DNA from: Porphyrobacter sp. LM 6 | Lineage (GTDB): Bacteria; Pseudomonadota; Alphaproteobacteria; Sphingomonadales; Sphingomonadaceae | DNA: 64,000 nucleotides | Direction: 5' to 3' | Assembly (NCBI RefSeq): GCF_001720465.1 | Contig: NZ_CP017113.1 | Span: 62,001 to 126,000 of the forward strand | Shown: piece after piece, positions 25,360-34,798 of the stretch | How the letters are laid out: every line of letters starts with the position of its first letter | Position numbering within the stretch: position 1 is the stretch's first letter | Position numbers and translations under genes: made by a program | Notes under the pieces: model-generated | The model's database searches: none | Told to the model about the DNA's origin: nothing | Seen by the model: the letters and a program-made list of their open reading frames with translations, nothing else

Positions 25360-26280
25360 ATGAATGTTGGTTTGAGTGGACTTGACGGCCGTGTGCTGCA
25401 CGGGCTGCTTGAAGAAGTTTCCGGCGATATCGTTCTCAGACTCGACCAGCGCGGATTTATCCTTGATGCCTCCGCCAATGTTGCCGAACTCGGGCTCGAT
25501 CCTGGCGCGACATTGCTGCTGCCGCATATCACCGACCTCGCCGCCGCCGATCACGCCGCCTTGGTCGGCGCACACGTTTCCACCGGGCTGGCTGGGCAAT
25601 CGCAGAGCGGCTGGATCGAGTTTCCGGTCATCGCCTGCGATGAACGCGACACCTGCGGCGAAACCCGCTGCCAGCGATGGTATGCGCTGAGCCTGCGGCC
25701 GATGCGCGACGCCGCCGGGGCCATCGAAGGCGCGCTGTGCCTGATGCGTTCGGTGCAGCAGGTCCGCAGCCTCGAAGGCGAGCTCCACGCCCGCGCCGTC
25801 ACCGATCCGCTGACCGGCCTCGCCAACCGCCAGGCCTTCTGCGCCAGTCTCAGGCGGCACCTTGCCAAGGGCGGCGGGCAAATGGTCGCGGTGCTGGCGG
25901 TTGACGGGCTGCGCGCGCTCCAGCTGCGTTATGGCCAGCGTGCCGCCGACGATGTGACGTGGGGCTTTGCCAAGTTCCTCGAGACGATGGCGCTCCCCGG
26001 CCACGAACTTGCACAGCTCGACGGCGAACGCTTCGGCGTGCTGCTGCCGGACCTGCCCGCCCGCGCGGCGCGCGACTGGGCGGACGAGGTGGTGCAAACC
26101 TTCTCCGCGCTCGCCGCCCCTGTCTCGGCCAAGGCTCCGCAGCTGACCGCCAGTGCCGGGCTTGCGCGGGTGGCATGCACGGTCGACTGGACCCTGCACG
26201 AGGCAGAGCTCGGCCTCGTCATGGCCCGCGCCGGGGGCGGACGTAGGGTTGCCGTGGCGGGCAACCGCAGAGCCGCATAA
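25360..26280 (+). CDS. PAS-like / degenerate GGDEF protein
   Basis: The product is about 306 aa. The N-terminal part (SGDIVLRLDQRGFILDASANVAELG) reads as a PAS-like sensor. From about residue 145 comes a GGDEF-type domain, with VTDPLTGLANRQAF clearly conserved. The signature loop that should read GG(D/E)EF is DGERF (QLDGERFGVLLPDLP), and no RxxD inhibitory site is seen upstream. It is therefore probably not an active diguanylate cyclase but a GTP/c-di-GMP-sensing or scaffolding protein. No EAL domain. The start is uncertain: ATG 25360 is used, GTG 25321 adds 13 residues, and neither has a good SD. Preceded by the PilZ-XRE gene. Confidence 0.75.
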   Translation: MNVGLSGLDGRVLHGLLEEVSGDIVLRLDQRGFILDASANVAELGLDPGATLLLPHITDLAAADHAALVGAHVSTGLAGQSQSGWIEFPVIACDERDTCGETRCQRWYALSLRPMRDAAGAIEGALCLMRSVQQVRSLEGELHARAVTDPLTGLANRQAFCASLRRHLAKGGGQMVAVLAVDGLRALQLRYGQRAADDVTWGFAKFLETMALPGHELAQLDGERFGVLLPDLPARAARDWADEVVQTFSALAAPVSAKAPQLTASAGLARVACTVDWTLHEAELGLVMARAGGGRRVAVAGNRRAA

Positions 26281-26315
26281 CTGGACTTGAGCGACAGGGC
26301 GGCTAAACCGCCCCC

Positions 26316-27512
26316 ATGAGCCACATTGCCACCATCCTGCTGCTCGGTTCGGGAGAACTCGGCCGCGAATTCGTCATTTCCGCCAAGCGCCTTGGTGCGC
26401 GGGTGATCGCCTGTGACAGCTATGATAACGCCCCCGCGATGCAGGTGGCCGACGCGCGCGAGGTGTTCTCCATGCTCGACGGCACGGCGCTGCGGGCCGC
26501 AGCGGAGAAGCACCGGCCCGACCTGATCGTGCCCGAAATCGAGGCGATCCGCACCGAAGTGCTGGCCGATCTGGAGGCCGAAGGCTTCACCATCGTCCCC
26601 TCGGCCCGCGCCGCGCAGCTCACCATGAACCGCGATGCGATACGCGATCTGGCGGCGGGCGAGCTGGGCCTAGTCACCTCGCAATACGGCTATGCGGAGA
26701 GCTTTGCCGAGTGCGAGGCCATCGCGGCCCGGATCGGTTATCCGTTGGTGATGAAGCCGGTCATGTCCTCGTCGGGCAAGGGCCAGAGCAAGGTTGACGG
26801 GCCAGAAGCGCTGGAGGCGGCGTGGGACTATGCCGTCGCCAATATGCGCGGTGACAGGGCGCGGGTGATCGCCGAACAGTTCATTGCCTTCGACTATGAA
26901 ATCACCCTGCTGACCGTGCGCCACGCGGCCAAAAACGGGGGCGGCATCAGCTTCTGCCCGCCGATCGGCCACCGTCAGGAACGCGGCGATTACCGCGAAA
27001 GCTGGCAGCCTGCCGCCATGTCGCCCGCTGCGCTCGCCAAGGCGCAGGACATGGCCGCCAAGGTCGTCATGGCGCTGCAAGGCGGTGGACGCGGCTGGGG
27101 GCTCTACGGGGTCGAGTTCTTCGTGAGGGGCGAGGAAGTGATCTTCTCCGAACTCTCGCCGCGCCCGCACGATACGGGCATGGTCACGCTGGTCAGCCAG
27201 GACCTCACCGAATTCGATCTCCACGCCCGCGCGATCCTCGGTCTGCCGGTGCCGGAGAGCATCGCCGCGCGCCCCGCCGCCTCGGCTGTGATCCTTGCCG
27301 ACCGCGAGAGCGAGCACTTCGCCTTCGAAGGCATCGTCGATGCGCTGGCGATGGGCGACACCGATGTGCGGATCTTCGGCAAGCCGGTCACCCGGCCCTA
27401 TCGCCGCATGGGCGTGGCGCTGGCCCGCGCGGGTGACGCGCCCGCCGCAGTCGACCTCGCCAAACAGGCCGCCAGTGCCGTGCGGATTGTCTATTCCTCC
27501 AAGGCAGACTAA
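26316..27512 (+). CDS. purT: Formate-dependent phosphoribosylglycinamide formyltransferase PurT
   Basis: This 398-aa ATP-grasp enzyme makes formyl-GAR from GAR, formate and ATP, the folate-independent route of the third purine step. Motifs are [21 protein letters not shown] at the N-terminus, [25 protein letters not shown] and [24 protein letters not shown]. The length matches the family (about 390 aa). purU, the formate-producing deformylase, lies one gene downstream, so the two form a plausible formate supply and use pair. Confidence 0.96.
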   Translation: MSHIATILLLGSGELGREFVISAKRLGARVIACDSYDNAPAMQVADAREVFSMLDGTALRAAAEKHRPDLIVPEIEAIRTEVLADLEAEGFTIVPSARAAQLTMNRDAIRDLAAGELGLVTSQYGYAESFAECEAIAARIGYPLVMKPVMSSSGKGQSKVDGPEALEAAWDYAVANMRGDRARVIAEQFIAFDYEITLLTVRHAAKNGGGISFCPPIGHRQERGDYRESWQPAAMSPAALAKAQDMAAKVVMALQGGGRGWGLYGVEFFVRGEEVIFSELSPRPHDTGMVTLVSQDLTEFDLHARAILGLPVPESIAARPAASAVILADRESEHFAFEGIVDALAMGDTDVRIFGKPVTRPYRRMGVALARAGDAPAAVDLAKQAASAVRIVYSSKAD

Positions 27513-27523
27513 GCGCGCGGCCC

Positions 27524-28537
27524 ATGAACCATTATCCCAAGACAGCCGCGATGATGAAGCGTGGCACCGACTTCCTCGGCTGCGAGACCGCAATCCTGTG
27601 CGGCGCGATGAGCTGGGTGTCCGAGCGCAACCTCGTCGCCGCCATCTCCAACGCGGGCGGGTTCGGCGTGATCGCCTGCGGGGCGATGACCCCCGAACTG
27701 CTCGACACCGAGATCGCAGCGACCAAGGCGCTCACGAGCAAGCCGTTCGGCGTAAACCTAATCACTATGCACCCCGCGCTGTTCGATCTGATCGCAGTGT
27801 GCCGCAAGCATGGCGTCACCCACGTGGTGCTGGCGGGCGGCATCCCGCCCAAGGGTTCTGTCGAGGCGATCAAGGCCGATGACAGCGGCATCAAGGTGAT
27901 CTGCTTCGCCCCGACCCTCGCCCTCGCCAAGAAGCTGCTGCGCTCGGGCGCGGATGCGCTGGTGATCGAAGGCATGGAAGCGGGCGGGCATATCGGCCCG
28001 GTCTCGACCTCGGTGCTGGCGCAGGAAATCCTGCCCGAACTCAGCGCCGATCACCTGATCTTCGTCGCGGGCGGCATCGGCCGGGGCGAGGCGATCGCGA
28101 GTTACCTCGAAATGGGCGCGGCGGGCGTGCAGCTCGGCACCCGCTTCGCCTGCGCGACCGAGAGCATCGCCCACCCCGATTTCAAGAAGGCCTTCTTCCG
28201 CGCCTCGGCCCGTGAAGCCGTCGCTTCCGTGCAGGTAGATCCGCGCCTCCCGGTGATCCCGGTGCGCGCGCTCAAGAACAAGGGCACCGAGGAATTCACC
28301 GCCAAGCAGCGCGAAGTCGCCGCGCTTCTCGATGCGGGCGAAGTCGACATGGGCGAAGCGCAGCTCCAGATCGAACACTTCTGGGCAGGCGCCCTGCGCC
28401 GCGCGGTGATCGAGGGCGATGTCGAGAATGGCTCGGTCATGGCAGGCCAGTCGGTCGGCATGGTCACCAAGGAAGAACCCGCCGCCGATATCATCGCCGA
28501 GCTGATGAGCCAGTGCGAGGCGGCGCTGGCCCGATAG
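27524..28537 (+). CDS. Nitronate monooxygenase-like FMN enzyme
   Basis: This 337-aa TIM-barrel flavoprotein of the nitronate monooxygenase/2-nitropropane dioxygenase family contains [83 protein letters not shown]. The EAGGH block matches the family's conserved substrate-binding region. It would detoxify nitronates such as propionate 3-nitronate, though many members have other substrates. It lies 11 nt after purT and 1 nt before purU, so it is almost certainly co-transcribed with them, for no obvious metabolic reason. Confidence 0.85.
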   Translation: MNHYPKTAAMMKRGTDFLGCETAILCGAMSWVSERNLVAAISNAGGFGVIACGAMTPELLDTEIAATKALTSKPFGVNLITMHPALFDLIAVCRKHGVTHVVLAGGIPPKGSVEAIKADDSGIKVICFAPTLALAKKLLRSGADALVIEGMEAGGHIGPVSTSVLAQEILPELSADHLIFVAGGIGRGEAIASYLEMGAAGVQLGTRFACATESIAHPDFKKAFFRASAREAVASVQVDPRLPVIPVRALKNKGTEEFTAKQREVAALLDAGEVDMGEAQLQIEHFWAGALRRAVIEGDVENGSVMAGQSVGMVTKEEPAADIIAELMSQCEAALAR

Positions 28538-28538
28538 A

Positions 28539-29405
28539 ATGGCCGCCCCGCTGATCCTTACGCTGGCCTGCCCCGACCGGCCCGGCATCACCGCGCAGGT
28601 CACCGGGTTCCTGTTCGCGCGCGGGTGCAATATCCTCGACGCGCAGCAGTTCAACGACCGCGCCGAAGCGGGCGGGAGCGACAGGTTCTTCATGCGCGTG
28701 GTGTTCGACCCCGATGGTTCGACCGCAGAGGGCTTGCGCGAAGATTTCGCAACACTGGCGAGCGAGTTCGGGATGGAATGGAAGATGGCGCGCGAGGATC
28801 GCCCGCGCCGCACCATCATCCTCGTCAGCAAGTTCGACCATTGCCTTGTCGATCTGCTCTACCGCTGCCGCACCGGCGAATTGCCGATCGAGGTGGTGGC
28901 GATCGTCTCCAACCACCCGCGCGAGGCCGCGATCCGGGTGGATATCGGCGATATCCCATTCCACCACACCCCTGTCACCCCCGACACCAAGCCAGCTGCC
29001 GAGGCGCAGTTCCGCGCGCTGGCAGAGCAGACCGAAGCCGAGCTGGTGGTGCTGGCGCGCTACATGCAGGTCTTCTCGGACGAGCAATCCGCGCATTTCG
29101 CCGGGCGCTGCATCAACATCCACCATTCCTTCCTCCCCGGCTTCAAGGGCGCGCGGCCTTACCATCAGGCCCACGCGCGCGGTGTGAAGATCATCGGCGC
29201 GACCGCGCACTTCGTCACCGCCGATCTCGATGAAGGCCCGATCATCCATCAGGATGTCGAGCGCATCACCCATGCCGACAGCCCCGAAGACCTCGTCCGC
29301 AAGGGCCGCGACATCGAACGCCGCGTGCTCGCCGAAGCGGTGCGCCTGTTCGCGCAGGAGCGGGTGCTGATGAACGGCAACCGCACGGTGGTGTTCAGGG
29401 GCTAG
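28539..29405 (+). CDS. purU: Formyltetrahydrofolate deformylase PurU
   Basis: This 288-aa enzyme hydrolyses 10-formyl-THF to formate and THF. It has an N-terminal ACT-like domain ([19 protein letters not shown], residues 7-25) and a C-terminal formyltransferase-fold hydrolase domain. The catalytic Asn-His pair is in [21 protein letters not shown] and the Asp is in [15 protein letters not shown]. The start is 2 nt after the upstream stop. With purT upstream, the formate released can feed purine synthesis. Confidence 0.95.
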   Translation: MAAPLILTLACPDRPGITAQVTGFLFARGCNILDAQQFNDRAEAGGSDRFFMRVVFDPDGSTAEGLREDFATLASEFGMEWKMAREDRPRRTIILVSKFDHCLVDLLYRCRTGELPIEVVAIVSNHPREAAIRVDIGDIPFHHTPVTPDTKPAAEAQFRALAEQTEAELVVLARYMQVFSDEQSAHFAGRCINIHHSFLPGFKGARPYHQAHARGVKIIGATAHFVTADLDEGPIIHQDVERITHADSPEDLVRKGRDIERRVLAEAVRLFAQERVLMNGNRTVVFRG

Positions 29406-29454
29406 GCGCTTTTCGCAGGTGTGCGAGGCACGCAAGCACGGCACAATCCGCCCC

Positions 29455-29856
29455 ATGATCGTCCAGCGCCTCGACCATGTGAACATCATCACCGACCGGC
29501 TCGTCGAGACCGCACGGTTCTATGCCGAACTGCTCGATCTGGAGGAGCGCGACGGCCCGCCGCCGCTGCCGCCGCATCAGGTGCGCTGGATGTATGACCA
29601 CGCGGGCAGCGCGATCCTGCATCTCAATTCGGTCGATTGCCCGCGCGCGTTTGACCGCGACGTGGCGCCCGGCAGCGAGACCGGCGCGATCCACCATGTC
29701 GCGCTGCGTTGCGGGGATTTCGACGAGGTGAAGGCGCGGCTCGATGAGCGGGGCGCCGATTACCGGATCAACGATCTGAGCAGCATCGGCCTCAGGCAGA
29801 TCTTCACCGCCGATCCCAACAACGTGCTGCTCGAACTGAACTTCTTCGCGAGCTAA
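29455..29856 (+). CDS. VOC-family (glyoxalase-fold) protein
   Basis: This 133-aa single VOC domain contains RLDHVNIITDRLVETARFYAELLDLEER, GSETGAIHHVALRCGDFDEVKARL and RQIFTADPNNVLLELNF. His8 (DHVNI), the IHHVAL His and the Glu of LLELNF are the positions that hold metal in this superfamily, so a metal-dependent lyase or dioxygenase is likely, with the substrate unknown. The start at 29455 is used because the conserved strand begins there. It is convergent with the phosphatase-like gene, and the stop codons share CTAA. Confidence 0.8.
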   Translation: MIVQRLDHVNIITDRLVETARFYAELLDLEERDGPPPLPPHQVRWMYDHAGSAILHLNSVDCPRAFDRDVAPGSETGAIHHVALRCGDFDEVKARLDERGADYRINDLSSIGLRQIFTADPNNVLLELNFFAS

Positions 29857-30311
29857 CCGCCAAGCAGCGCCCGCCAGGGCGCCGCCCGCTCGTCATCGCT
29901 TTCTAGCGGGTTCCAGACGGCGGCCATCCGCGCCCGCGCCTCGGGCTCGGGCACCCCTGCCGCGCGGTCGAGCAGGTAGAAGAACGCCGTCACCCGCCAG
30001 TTCATGATGCAATGGACGTGATGCGGCCCGTCATGCGCGGCCAGCGCCGCTTCGAGCGCTGCGACATGATCGGCGCCGGGCGCGTCGAAGGGCACCGGGA
30101 TATGCGTATAGGCGATGCCCTCGGCCGCCAGCAGCGCGGCTTCATCGGCCAGCGCCTCGGGGTGATTGTCGAGCGCGAGATTCACCACATGGCGCACGCC
30201 GATGGCGGCAAGCCGCGCGGGATCGTGCGCTTCGAGCTTGCCCGAAGTGGTGATCCCGTCGGGCCGCCGCTGCCAGTTGCGGATGTCCTGGGGATCACCG
30301 GGTCGGGTCAT
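29853..30311 (-). CDS. DUF442/protein-tyrosine-phosphatase-fold protein
   Basis: This 152-aa protein resembles the beta-lactamase-hydrolase-like phosphatase group (DUF442). It contains TTSGKLEAHDPARLAAIGVRHVVNLALDNHP, YTHIPVPFDAP and the active-site-like loop HVHCIMNWRVTAFFYL. The loop is Cys-X4-Arg rather than the classical Cys-X5-Arg, as in related DUF442 proteins, so phosphatase activity is plausible but unproven. The start ATG overlaps the stop of the PQQ dehydrogenase gene (ATGA), showing translational coupling to it. Confidence 0.75.
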   Translation of the reverse strand: MTRPGDPQDIRNWQRRPDGITTSGKLEAHDPARLAAIGVRHVVNLALDNHPEALADEAALLAAEGIAYTHIPVPFDAPGADHVAALEAALAAHDGPHHVHCIMNWRVTAFFYLLDRAAGVPEPEARARMAAVWNPLESDDERAAPWRALLGG

Positions 30312-32476
30312 TTGCGCGCGACTTTCGGCGCCCCTTCGAGCGCCTTGTCATCATTGGCACGCTTGATCACATAGGCGCGGATCGCCTCAATCTCGTCCTT
30401 CGACAGCGAACCCTTGAAGCTCACCATGCCGTTATCCTTGAGGATGCCGCCCTCGACCACCGCGTTCCATGCCTGCGCGCTTTCAAGCGAACCGGCACGG
30501 CGCAAGTCGGGCAACACGGTCGATCCGACCGCACCCGGCCCGTGGCACACCGCGCAGTAGCGGCCGAACTTGGCCTGCCCCAGCGCGATCACCTGCGGCG
30601 AAGCGGTGCTCGGCGGCGGGTCGAGCGGGAGATCGGTCAGCGCAGGTTCGGTCGGCAGCTTCGCCTTGCCGCCAAGCTTGAACACCAGCAGGCGGCTGAT
30701 GTTGCGGACCGGTGCCTTGCGCTTGATGAGATCGCCATCAACGGTCAGTGCATAGGCCCCGCCCCAGCCGGCCAGCACCGCGACATATTGCTCGCCGTTC
30801 ACCGAGTAGGTCACCGGCGGCGCAACCACGCCGGTCTGTGCGGCGAAGCTCCACAGCTTCTCGCCGGTTTCCGCATTATAGGCATTGAACTCGCTGCCTG
30901 TGGTGCCCTGGAAGACAAGGCCACCGCCGGTCGCCAGCACGCCGCCGTTCCAAGGCCCCGGATGTTCGACCGTCCAGCGCGCCTTCTGCGCCACCGGATC
31001 CCACGCAACCAGCCGCCCCTTGAGCGTGCCGGCCGCTTGCTTCCTGAAGCCGCCATCCGCGGGCAATTCGCCGGCAAAGCTGAAGCCGACATTGAAACCG
31101 CGTGCGCGGTCGGGCTTCCAGTTGGCTTCGGGCGCATAGAGCATCCCGGCCTCGAACGCGGGGATATAGACGAGGTTTTCGCGCGGGCTGTAGGCCATCG
31201 GGTGCCAGTTGTGCCCGCCCAGCGCACCGGGGGTGACCAGCGCGGGCTTGCCGGTCTTGTCGACGCGGGCCTCGGGATTTTCAATCGGCCGGCCGGTCTT
31301 GGGATCGATACCGGAGGCCCAGTTGACCGTCACATAGGGCTTGGCGCTGATGAACTTTCCCGTCTCGCGGTCGATCACGTAGAAGAAGCCGTTCTTGGGC
31401 GCCTGCATCAGCACCTTGCGGATCTTCCCGTCGATGGTCATGTCGGCGAGGATGATGTGCTGGGTCGCGGTGTAATCCCACGTCTCGCCGGGTGTCGTCT
31501 GGTAGTGCCAGACATATTCCCCAGTCTTGGGCCGGATCGCGACGATGCTGGAAAGATAAAGGTTGTCGCCCTCGCCCGTCCCGTCCTTGCCGGGGCTGCG
31601 GTAAGCGCGGTTCCAGGGGGATCCGTTGCCGACGCCGATATAGAGCAGATCCAGCTCCGGATCGTAGGCCATTGAATCCCACACCGTGCCGCCGCCGCCG
31701 ATCGCGTCGTTGGCGCCGAGCACGTCCATGTTCCAGGTTTCCGCCGCCTTTTTGAGATAGGCGGGCGCATCATCGCCCTGCCCGCCTTCGGGCACGGTGT
31801 AGAACTTCCACAGCTGCTCGCCGGTCTCGGCATCATAGGCGGCGACAAAGCCGCGCACGCCGAACTCGGCCCCGCCGTTGCCGATGATAACCTTGCCATC
31901 GATCACGCGCGGCGCGCCGGTGATGGTGTAGCTCTTGGACTGGTCGACGGTGACCTTTTCCCACGCCACTTCGCCGGTATCGCGGTCGAGCGCGATCAGG
32001 CGGCCATCGAGCGTGCCGAAGAACAGCTTGTCACCCCACGCGGCAAGTCCACGGTTGACGACATCGCAGCACGCCTTGACCGCGGTTTCGCCCGGCACCT
32101 TCGGATCATAGGTCCACAACGGCTTGCCGGTGGCGGCGTCGAAAGCCTTCACCTTGCTCCATGCGGTGGTGAGGTAAAGATTGCCGTCCATCACCAGCGG
32201 GGTCGCTTCCTGACCGCGCGCGGTGTCCATATCGGCGAACCATTCAAGGCCGAGTTCGCCCACGTTGGCGGTGTTCACCTTGTCGAGCGGCGAGAAGCGC
32301 TGTTCGGAATAGGTGCGACCGTGGCTGATCCAGTTGGCCGAATCGTCATCCGCCCCCACCAGCATCGCGGTAGTGATCCCCTCGCCCTCATCGCTGCCGA
32401 AAATCTGGCTGCAATTCGCCAGCATCCCTGCCGAAAGCAACAGGGCAGCGCTGCCCGCCCACCGCTTGAAGTCCAT
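30308..32476 (-). CDS. PQQ-dependent quinohaemoprotein alcohol dehydrogenase (lipoprotein)
   Basis: This 722-aa periplasmic enzyme begins with a lipoprotein-type signal (AALLLSAGMLANC). The eight-bladed PQQ propeller follows, with the vicinal disulfide CCDVVNRG, WDYTATQHIILADM (catalytic Asp) and repeated W-motifs such as GEKLWSFAAQTGV. A C-terminal cytochrome c domain has CAVCH (CxxCH haem c site) and a later Met ligand candidate in KDNGMVSFKGSLS. It oxidises alcohols and passes electrons to the respiratory chain. ATG 32476 has GGAGAG upstream; the longer frame does not. It is divergent from the dienelactone hydrolase gene. No PQQ biosynthesis genes are in the window. Confidence 0.92.
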   Translation of the reverse strand: MDFKRWAGSAALLLSAGMLANCSQIFGSDEGEGITTAMLVGADDDSANWISHGRTYSEQRFSPLDKVNTANVGELGLEWFADMDTARGQEATPLVMDGNLYLTTAWSKVKAFDAATGKPLWTYDPKVPGETAVKACCDVVNRGLAAWGDKLFFGTLDGRLIALDRDTGEVAWEKVTVDQSKSYTITGAPRVIDGKVIIGNGGAEFGVRGFVAAYDAETGEQLWKFYTVPEGGQGDDAPAYLKKAAETWNMDVLGANDAIGGGGTVWDSMAYDPELDLLYIGVGNGSPWNRAYRSPGKDGTGEGDNLYLSSIVAIRPKTGEYVWHYQTTPGETWDYTATQHIILADMTIDGKIRKVLMQAPKNGFFYVIDRETGKFISAKPYVTVNWASGIDPKTGRPIENPEARVDKTGKPALVTPGALGGHNWHPMAYSPRENLVYIPAFEAGMLYAPEANWKPDRARGFNVGFSFAGELPADGGFRKQAAGTLKGRLVAWDPVAQKARWTVEHPGPWNGGVLATGGGLVFQGTTGSEFNAYNAETGEKLWSFAAQTGVVAPPVTYSVNGEQYVAVLAGWGGAYALTVDGDLIKRKAPVRNISRLLVFKLGGKAKLPTEPALTDLPLDPPPSTASPQVIALGQAKFGRYCAVCHGPGAVGSTVLPDLRRAGSLESAQAWNAVVEGGILKDNGMVSFKGSLSKDEIEAIRAYVIKRANDDKALEGAPKVARK

Positions 32477-32589
32477 TGATCCCGCTCTCCCCGTTTTCTT
32501 TTGCGGCATGTTGCCGAGTCACACTGGGCTTGTCCATGCCTCTCCCTCATGCCTATCTGTACTGCGGAGGGGCGACAGGAGAGTTTTCG
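32477..32589. promoter_or_regulatory. Divergent promoter region, PQQ dehydrogenase / dienelactone hydrolase
   Basis: These 113 bp separate two divergently transcribed genes whose products both act outside the cytoplasm. Both starts have good SD sequences (GGAGAG on each strand). No clear operator palindrome was identified; shared regulation is plausible from the arrangement only. Confidence 0.35.
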
Positions 32590-33465
32590 ATGTGCGATGA
32601 AAGCAAGCTGGCCGAATGGGCCAAGTCAACGATCAACCGCCGCCAGTTCGGCGCGTTGACGGGTGCGGCCGCGCTGGCTGCCTGCGCCTCGGGCGAGGCA
32701 GTGACCAAGGCCCAGAGCCTCGCCCCCGGCCTCAAGGAGCGCGGGGTCAGCTTCGCTACCGCCGACGGGACGATGGACGGCCTCTTCGTCCAGCCCGAAA
32801 GCGGCAATCACCCCGCCGTGATCCTGTGGCCCGACATCGCCAGCATCCGCGAATCCAAGCGCAACATCGCGCGCAAGCTGGCGAGCGAGGGGTATGCCGT
32901 TTTGGTGGTGAACCCCTACTACCGCGACGTGACCGGCGAACAGTTCGCCGATTTCGCCGCCTTCATCGCGGGGGGCGGCTTCCAGAAGGTCGGCCCGTGG
33001 CGCGGCAAATTGAATGCCGAAGCGATCATGCGCGATGCCGCCGCGATTGTCGACTGGCTCGACCGGCAGGAGGGCGTCGATCAGGCCAAGGGCATCGGCA
33101 CGCAGGGCTATTGCATGGGCGGGCCGTTCACCGTCTGGAGCGCAGCCGCCGTGCCTTCGCGCATCAAGGCCGCCGCCAGCTTCCACGGCGGCGGGCTGGT
33201 GCGGCCTGACAATCCGATGAGCCCGCACGCGCTGCTCGGGAAGGTCGATGCCGGCCTGCTGATCGCCGTCGCAAAGGACGATGACGCCAAGGCGCCACAG
33301 GACAAGGTGACCTTTGCCGACGCCGCCAAGGCCGCCGGGGTCACCGCCAAGGTCGAGGTCTATGCCGGTGACCACGGCTGGATGGTGCCGGATAGCCCGG
33401 CCTACAACGCCGAGGCTGCCGCCAAGGGCGAGGCCGATCTGCTGGCGCTTTACAGCACGCTGTAA
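32590..33465 (+). CDS. Dienelactone hydrolase-family protein, Tat-exported
   Basis: This 291-aa alpha/beta hydrolase begins with a twin-arginine signal (NRRQFGALTGAAALAACA), whose LAAC could also serve as a lipobox. The body has NHPAVILWPDIASIRE, GYAVLVVNPYYRD, the nucleophile loop GTQGYCMGGP (Cys nucleophile), a KDDDAKAP loop for the Asp and GDHGWMVPD for the His, the Cys-Asp-His triad of dienelactone hydrolases. ATG 32590 has GGAGAG 6 nt upstream. Its substrate is not known; such proteins in this context may be general carboxylic-ester hydrolases. Confidence 0.88.
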   Translation: MCDESKLAEWAKSTINRRQFGALTGAAALAACASGEAVTKAQSLAPGLKERGVSFATADGTMDGLFVQPESGNHPAVILWPDIASIRESKRNIARKLASEGYAVLVVNPYYRDVTGEQFADFAAFIAGGGFQKVGPWRGKLNAEAIMRDAAAIVDWLDRQEGVDQAKGIGTQGYCMGGPFTVWSAAAVPSRIKAAASFHGGGLVRPDNPMSPHALLGKVDAGLLIAVAKDDDAKAPQDKVTFADAAKAAGVTAKVEVYAGDHGWMVPDSPAYNAEAAAKGEADLLALYSTL

Positions 33466-33486
33466 CGCTGCGGCGGGGCCTCGGCC

Positions 33487-34455
33487 CTAACGTGCAGCGC
33501 TACGGATTTTGGCGCGCTCGTTGGCGGCGCCGAAGCGGCCGTGCTTGCGGTAACGCAGCATCCACTTGTCGAGGAACAGGCCGAGCGGCTTGGCCTCGAT
33601 GCCGAGCTCGGCAAGGCCGCGCGCGCCTTCGGCCACGGTATTGCCAGCCTTCAGCAGCGTCCACTGGTCGCGGCTCATCGGGGTCAACGGCAGCGCAGCG
33701 AAGGTCGCCGACAGGCCATCAGGCACCGCGATGAAGCGCCGGTCGCGTCCCTGCGCGGCGGCAATGCGCTGGTGGATCTCCATCATAGTGAGCTGCTCCG
33801 GCCCGCCCAGCTCGTAGGTGTGCCCGCCGTGCTGTTCGGGGTGTTCAAGCGCCACCGCTACCGCCTCGGCCACATCGTCGGCATAGACCAGCTGGAGCTT
33901 CGCCTGCGGGCCGAACACCGGCAGCACCGGCAGCATCTCGATCATCCCGGCGAACAGGTTGATGAAGTTGTCGTCCTTGCCGAACACGATCGAGGGACGC
34001 AGGATCGTCGCCTTGGGGAAGGCTCCGAGCACCCGCTCCTCGCCCAGCGCCTTGCCGCGCGGATAGGCAGTGGACGAGGCGGCATCCGCGCCGATCGCGC
34101 TGACATGGACCAGGCTGACAACGCCGCTCGCGGCGGCCAGCCGCGCGATGGCGCCGGGTGCCTCGCCCATCAGCTTGGCGAGATCACCGCCGAACGCGCC
34201 GACCAGATTGACCACGTGGCTCGCCCCGTCCAGCGCGGCGGCGACGTGATCTTCGCGGGTGATGTCGCAGGGCATGAACTGCAACTGGCCAAGGTTGGCG
34301 AGCGGCTTCAGCCCTTGCGCCTTGTAAGGCGCGCGGCTGGCCAGCCGGATGCGCGCGCCGCGCTCGAGCAGCGCCTGCGCGACATAATTGCCGATGTAGC
34401 CGCTGCCGCCGAAAATCGTGACATGCTGGCCGGAAAGCGGGGAGGAAATGGGCAT
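33487..34455 (-). CDS. NDUFA9-like NAD(P)-dependent epimerase/reductase (complex I accessory type)
   Basis: This 322-aa extended short-chain dehydrogenase fold protein begins VTIFGGSGYIGNYVAQALLERG (GxxGxxG nucleotide site). It continues with HVVNLVGAFGG, VHVSAIGADAASSTAYPRGKALGEERVL and LRPSIVFGKDDNFINLFAGMI, then QLVYADDVAEAVA. This pattern matches the NDUFA9/39-kDa complex I subunit-like proteins found in alphaproteobacteria. It may support complex I or act as an independent reductase. Convergent with the dienelactone hydrolase gene. Confidence 0.88.
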   Translation of the reverse strand: MPISSPLSGQHVTIFGGSGYIGNYVAQALLERGARIRLASRAPYKAQGLKPLANLGQLQFMPCDITREDHVAAALDGASHVVNLVGAFGGDLAKLMGEAPGAIARLAAASGVVSLVHVSAIGADAASSTAYPRGKALGEERVLGAFPKATILRPSIVFGKDDNFINLFAGMIEMLPVLPVFGPQAKLQLVYADDVAEAVAVALEHPEQHGGHTYELGGPEQLTMMEIHQRIAAAQGRDRRFIAVPDGLSATFAALPLTPMSRDQWTLLKAGNTVAEGARGLAELGIEAKPLGLFLDKWMLRYRKHGRFGAANERAKIRSAAR

Positions 34456-34703
34456 GGTTCCGATTGCTCTTGATGGCTGCCGTGATGGTGCCAGCGCTTT
34501 GCGTCAATGCGCGCAAGCAAGCAAGGGGCGCAATGCGCTACCGCGGGCGTAATGGCGACTTCCGAAGGCTGTGGGGCTCAGTTCGAACACCCGTTTCAGC
34601 TCGGCGAGAAACCCGGCAAGGTTTGCATTGACAGCGCCCCCAACCGCCCGCTATTGGCCCGCCCCTACCCAGCCTCCGGCACCGATGTCCGGAAGCGATC
34701 CGT

Positions 34704-34790
34704 GCCCAGATGGCGGAATTGGTAGACGCACCGTCTTCAGGTGGCGGCGCTCGCAAGGGCGTGGAGGTTCGAGTCCTCTTCTGGGCACCA
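34704..34790 (+). tRNA. tRNA-Leu (CAG)
   Basis: The 87-nt cloverleaf includes the encoded CCA. The acceptor arm GCCCAGA pairs with TCTGGGC, followed by discriminator A and CCA. The D-loop has the AATTGGTAGAC block. The anticodon stem CCGTC/GGCGG carries the loop TTCAGGT, giving anticodon CAG. There is a long variable arm (class II, as expected for Leu), and the T-arm is GGTTCGAGTCC. It stands alone and has the remains of a tyrosine integrase immediately 3', consistent with use as an integration site. Confidence 0.95.
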
Positions 34791-34798
34791 TCACATTG

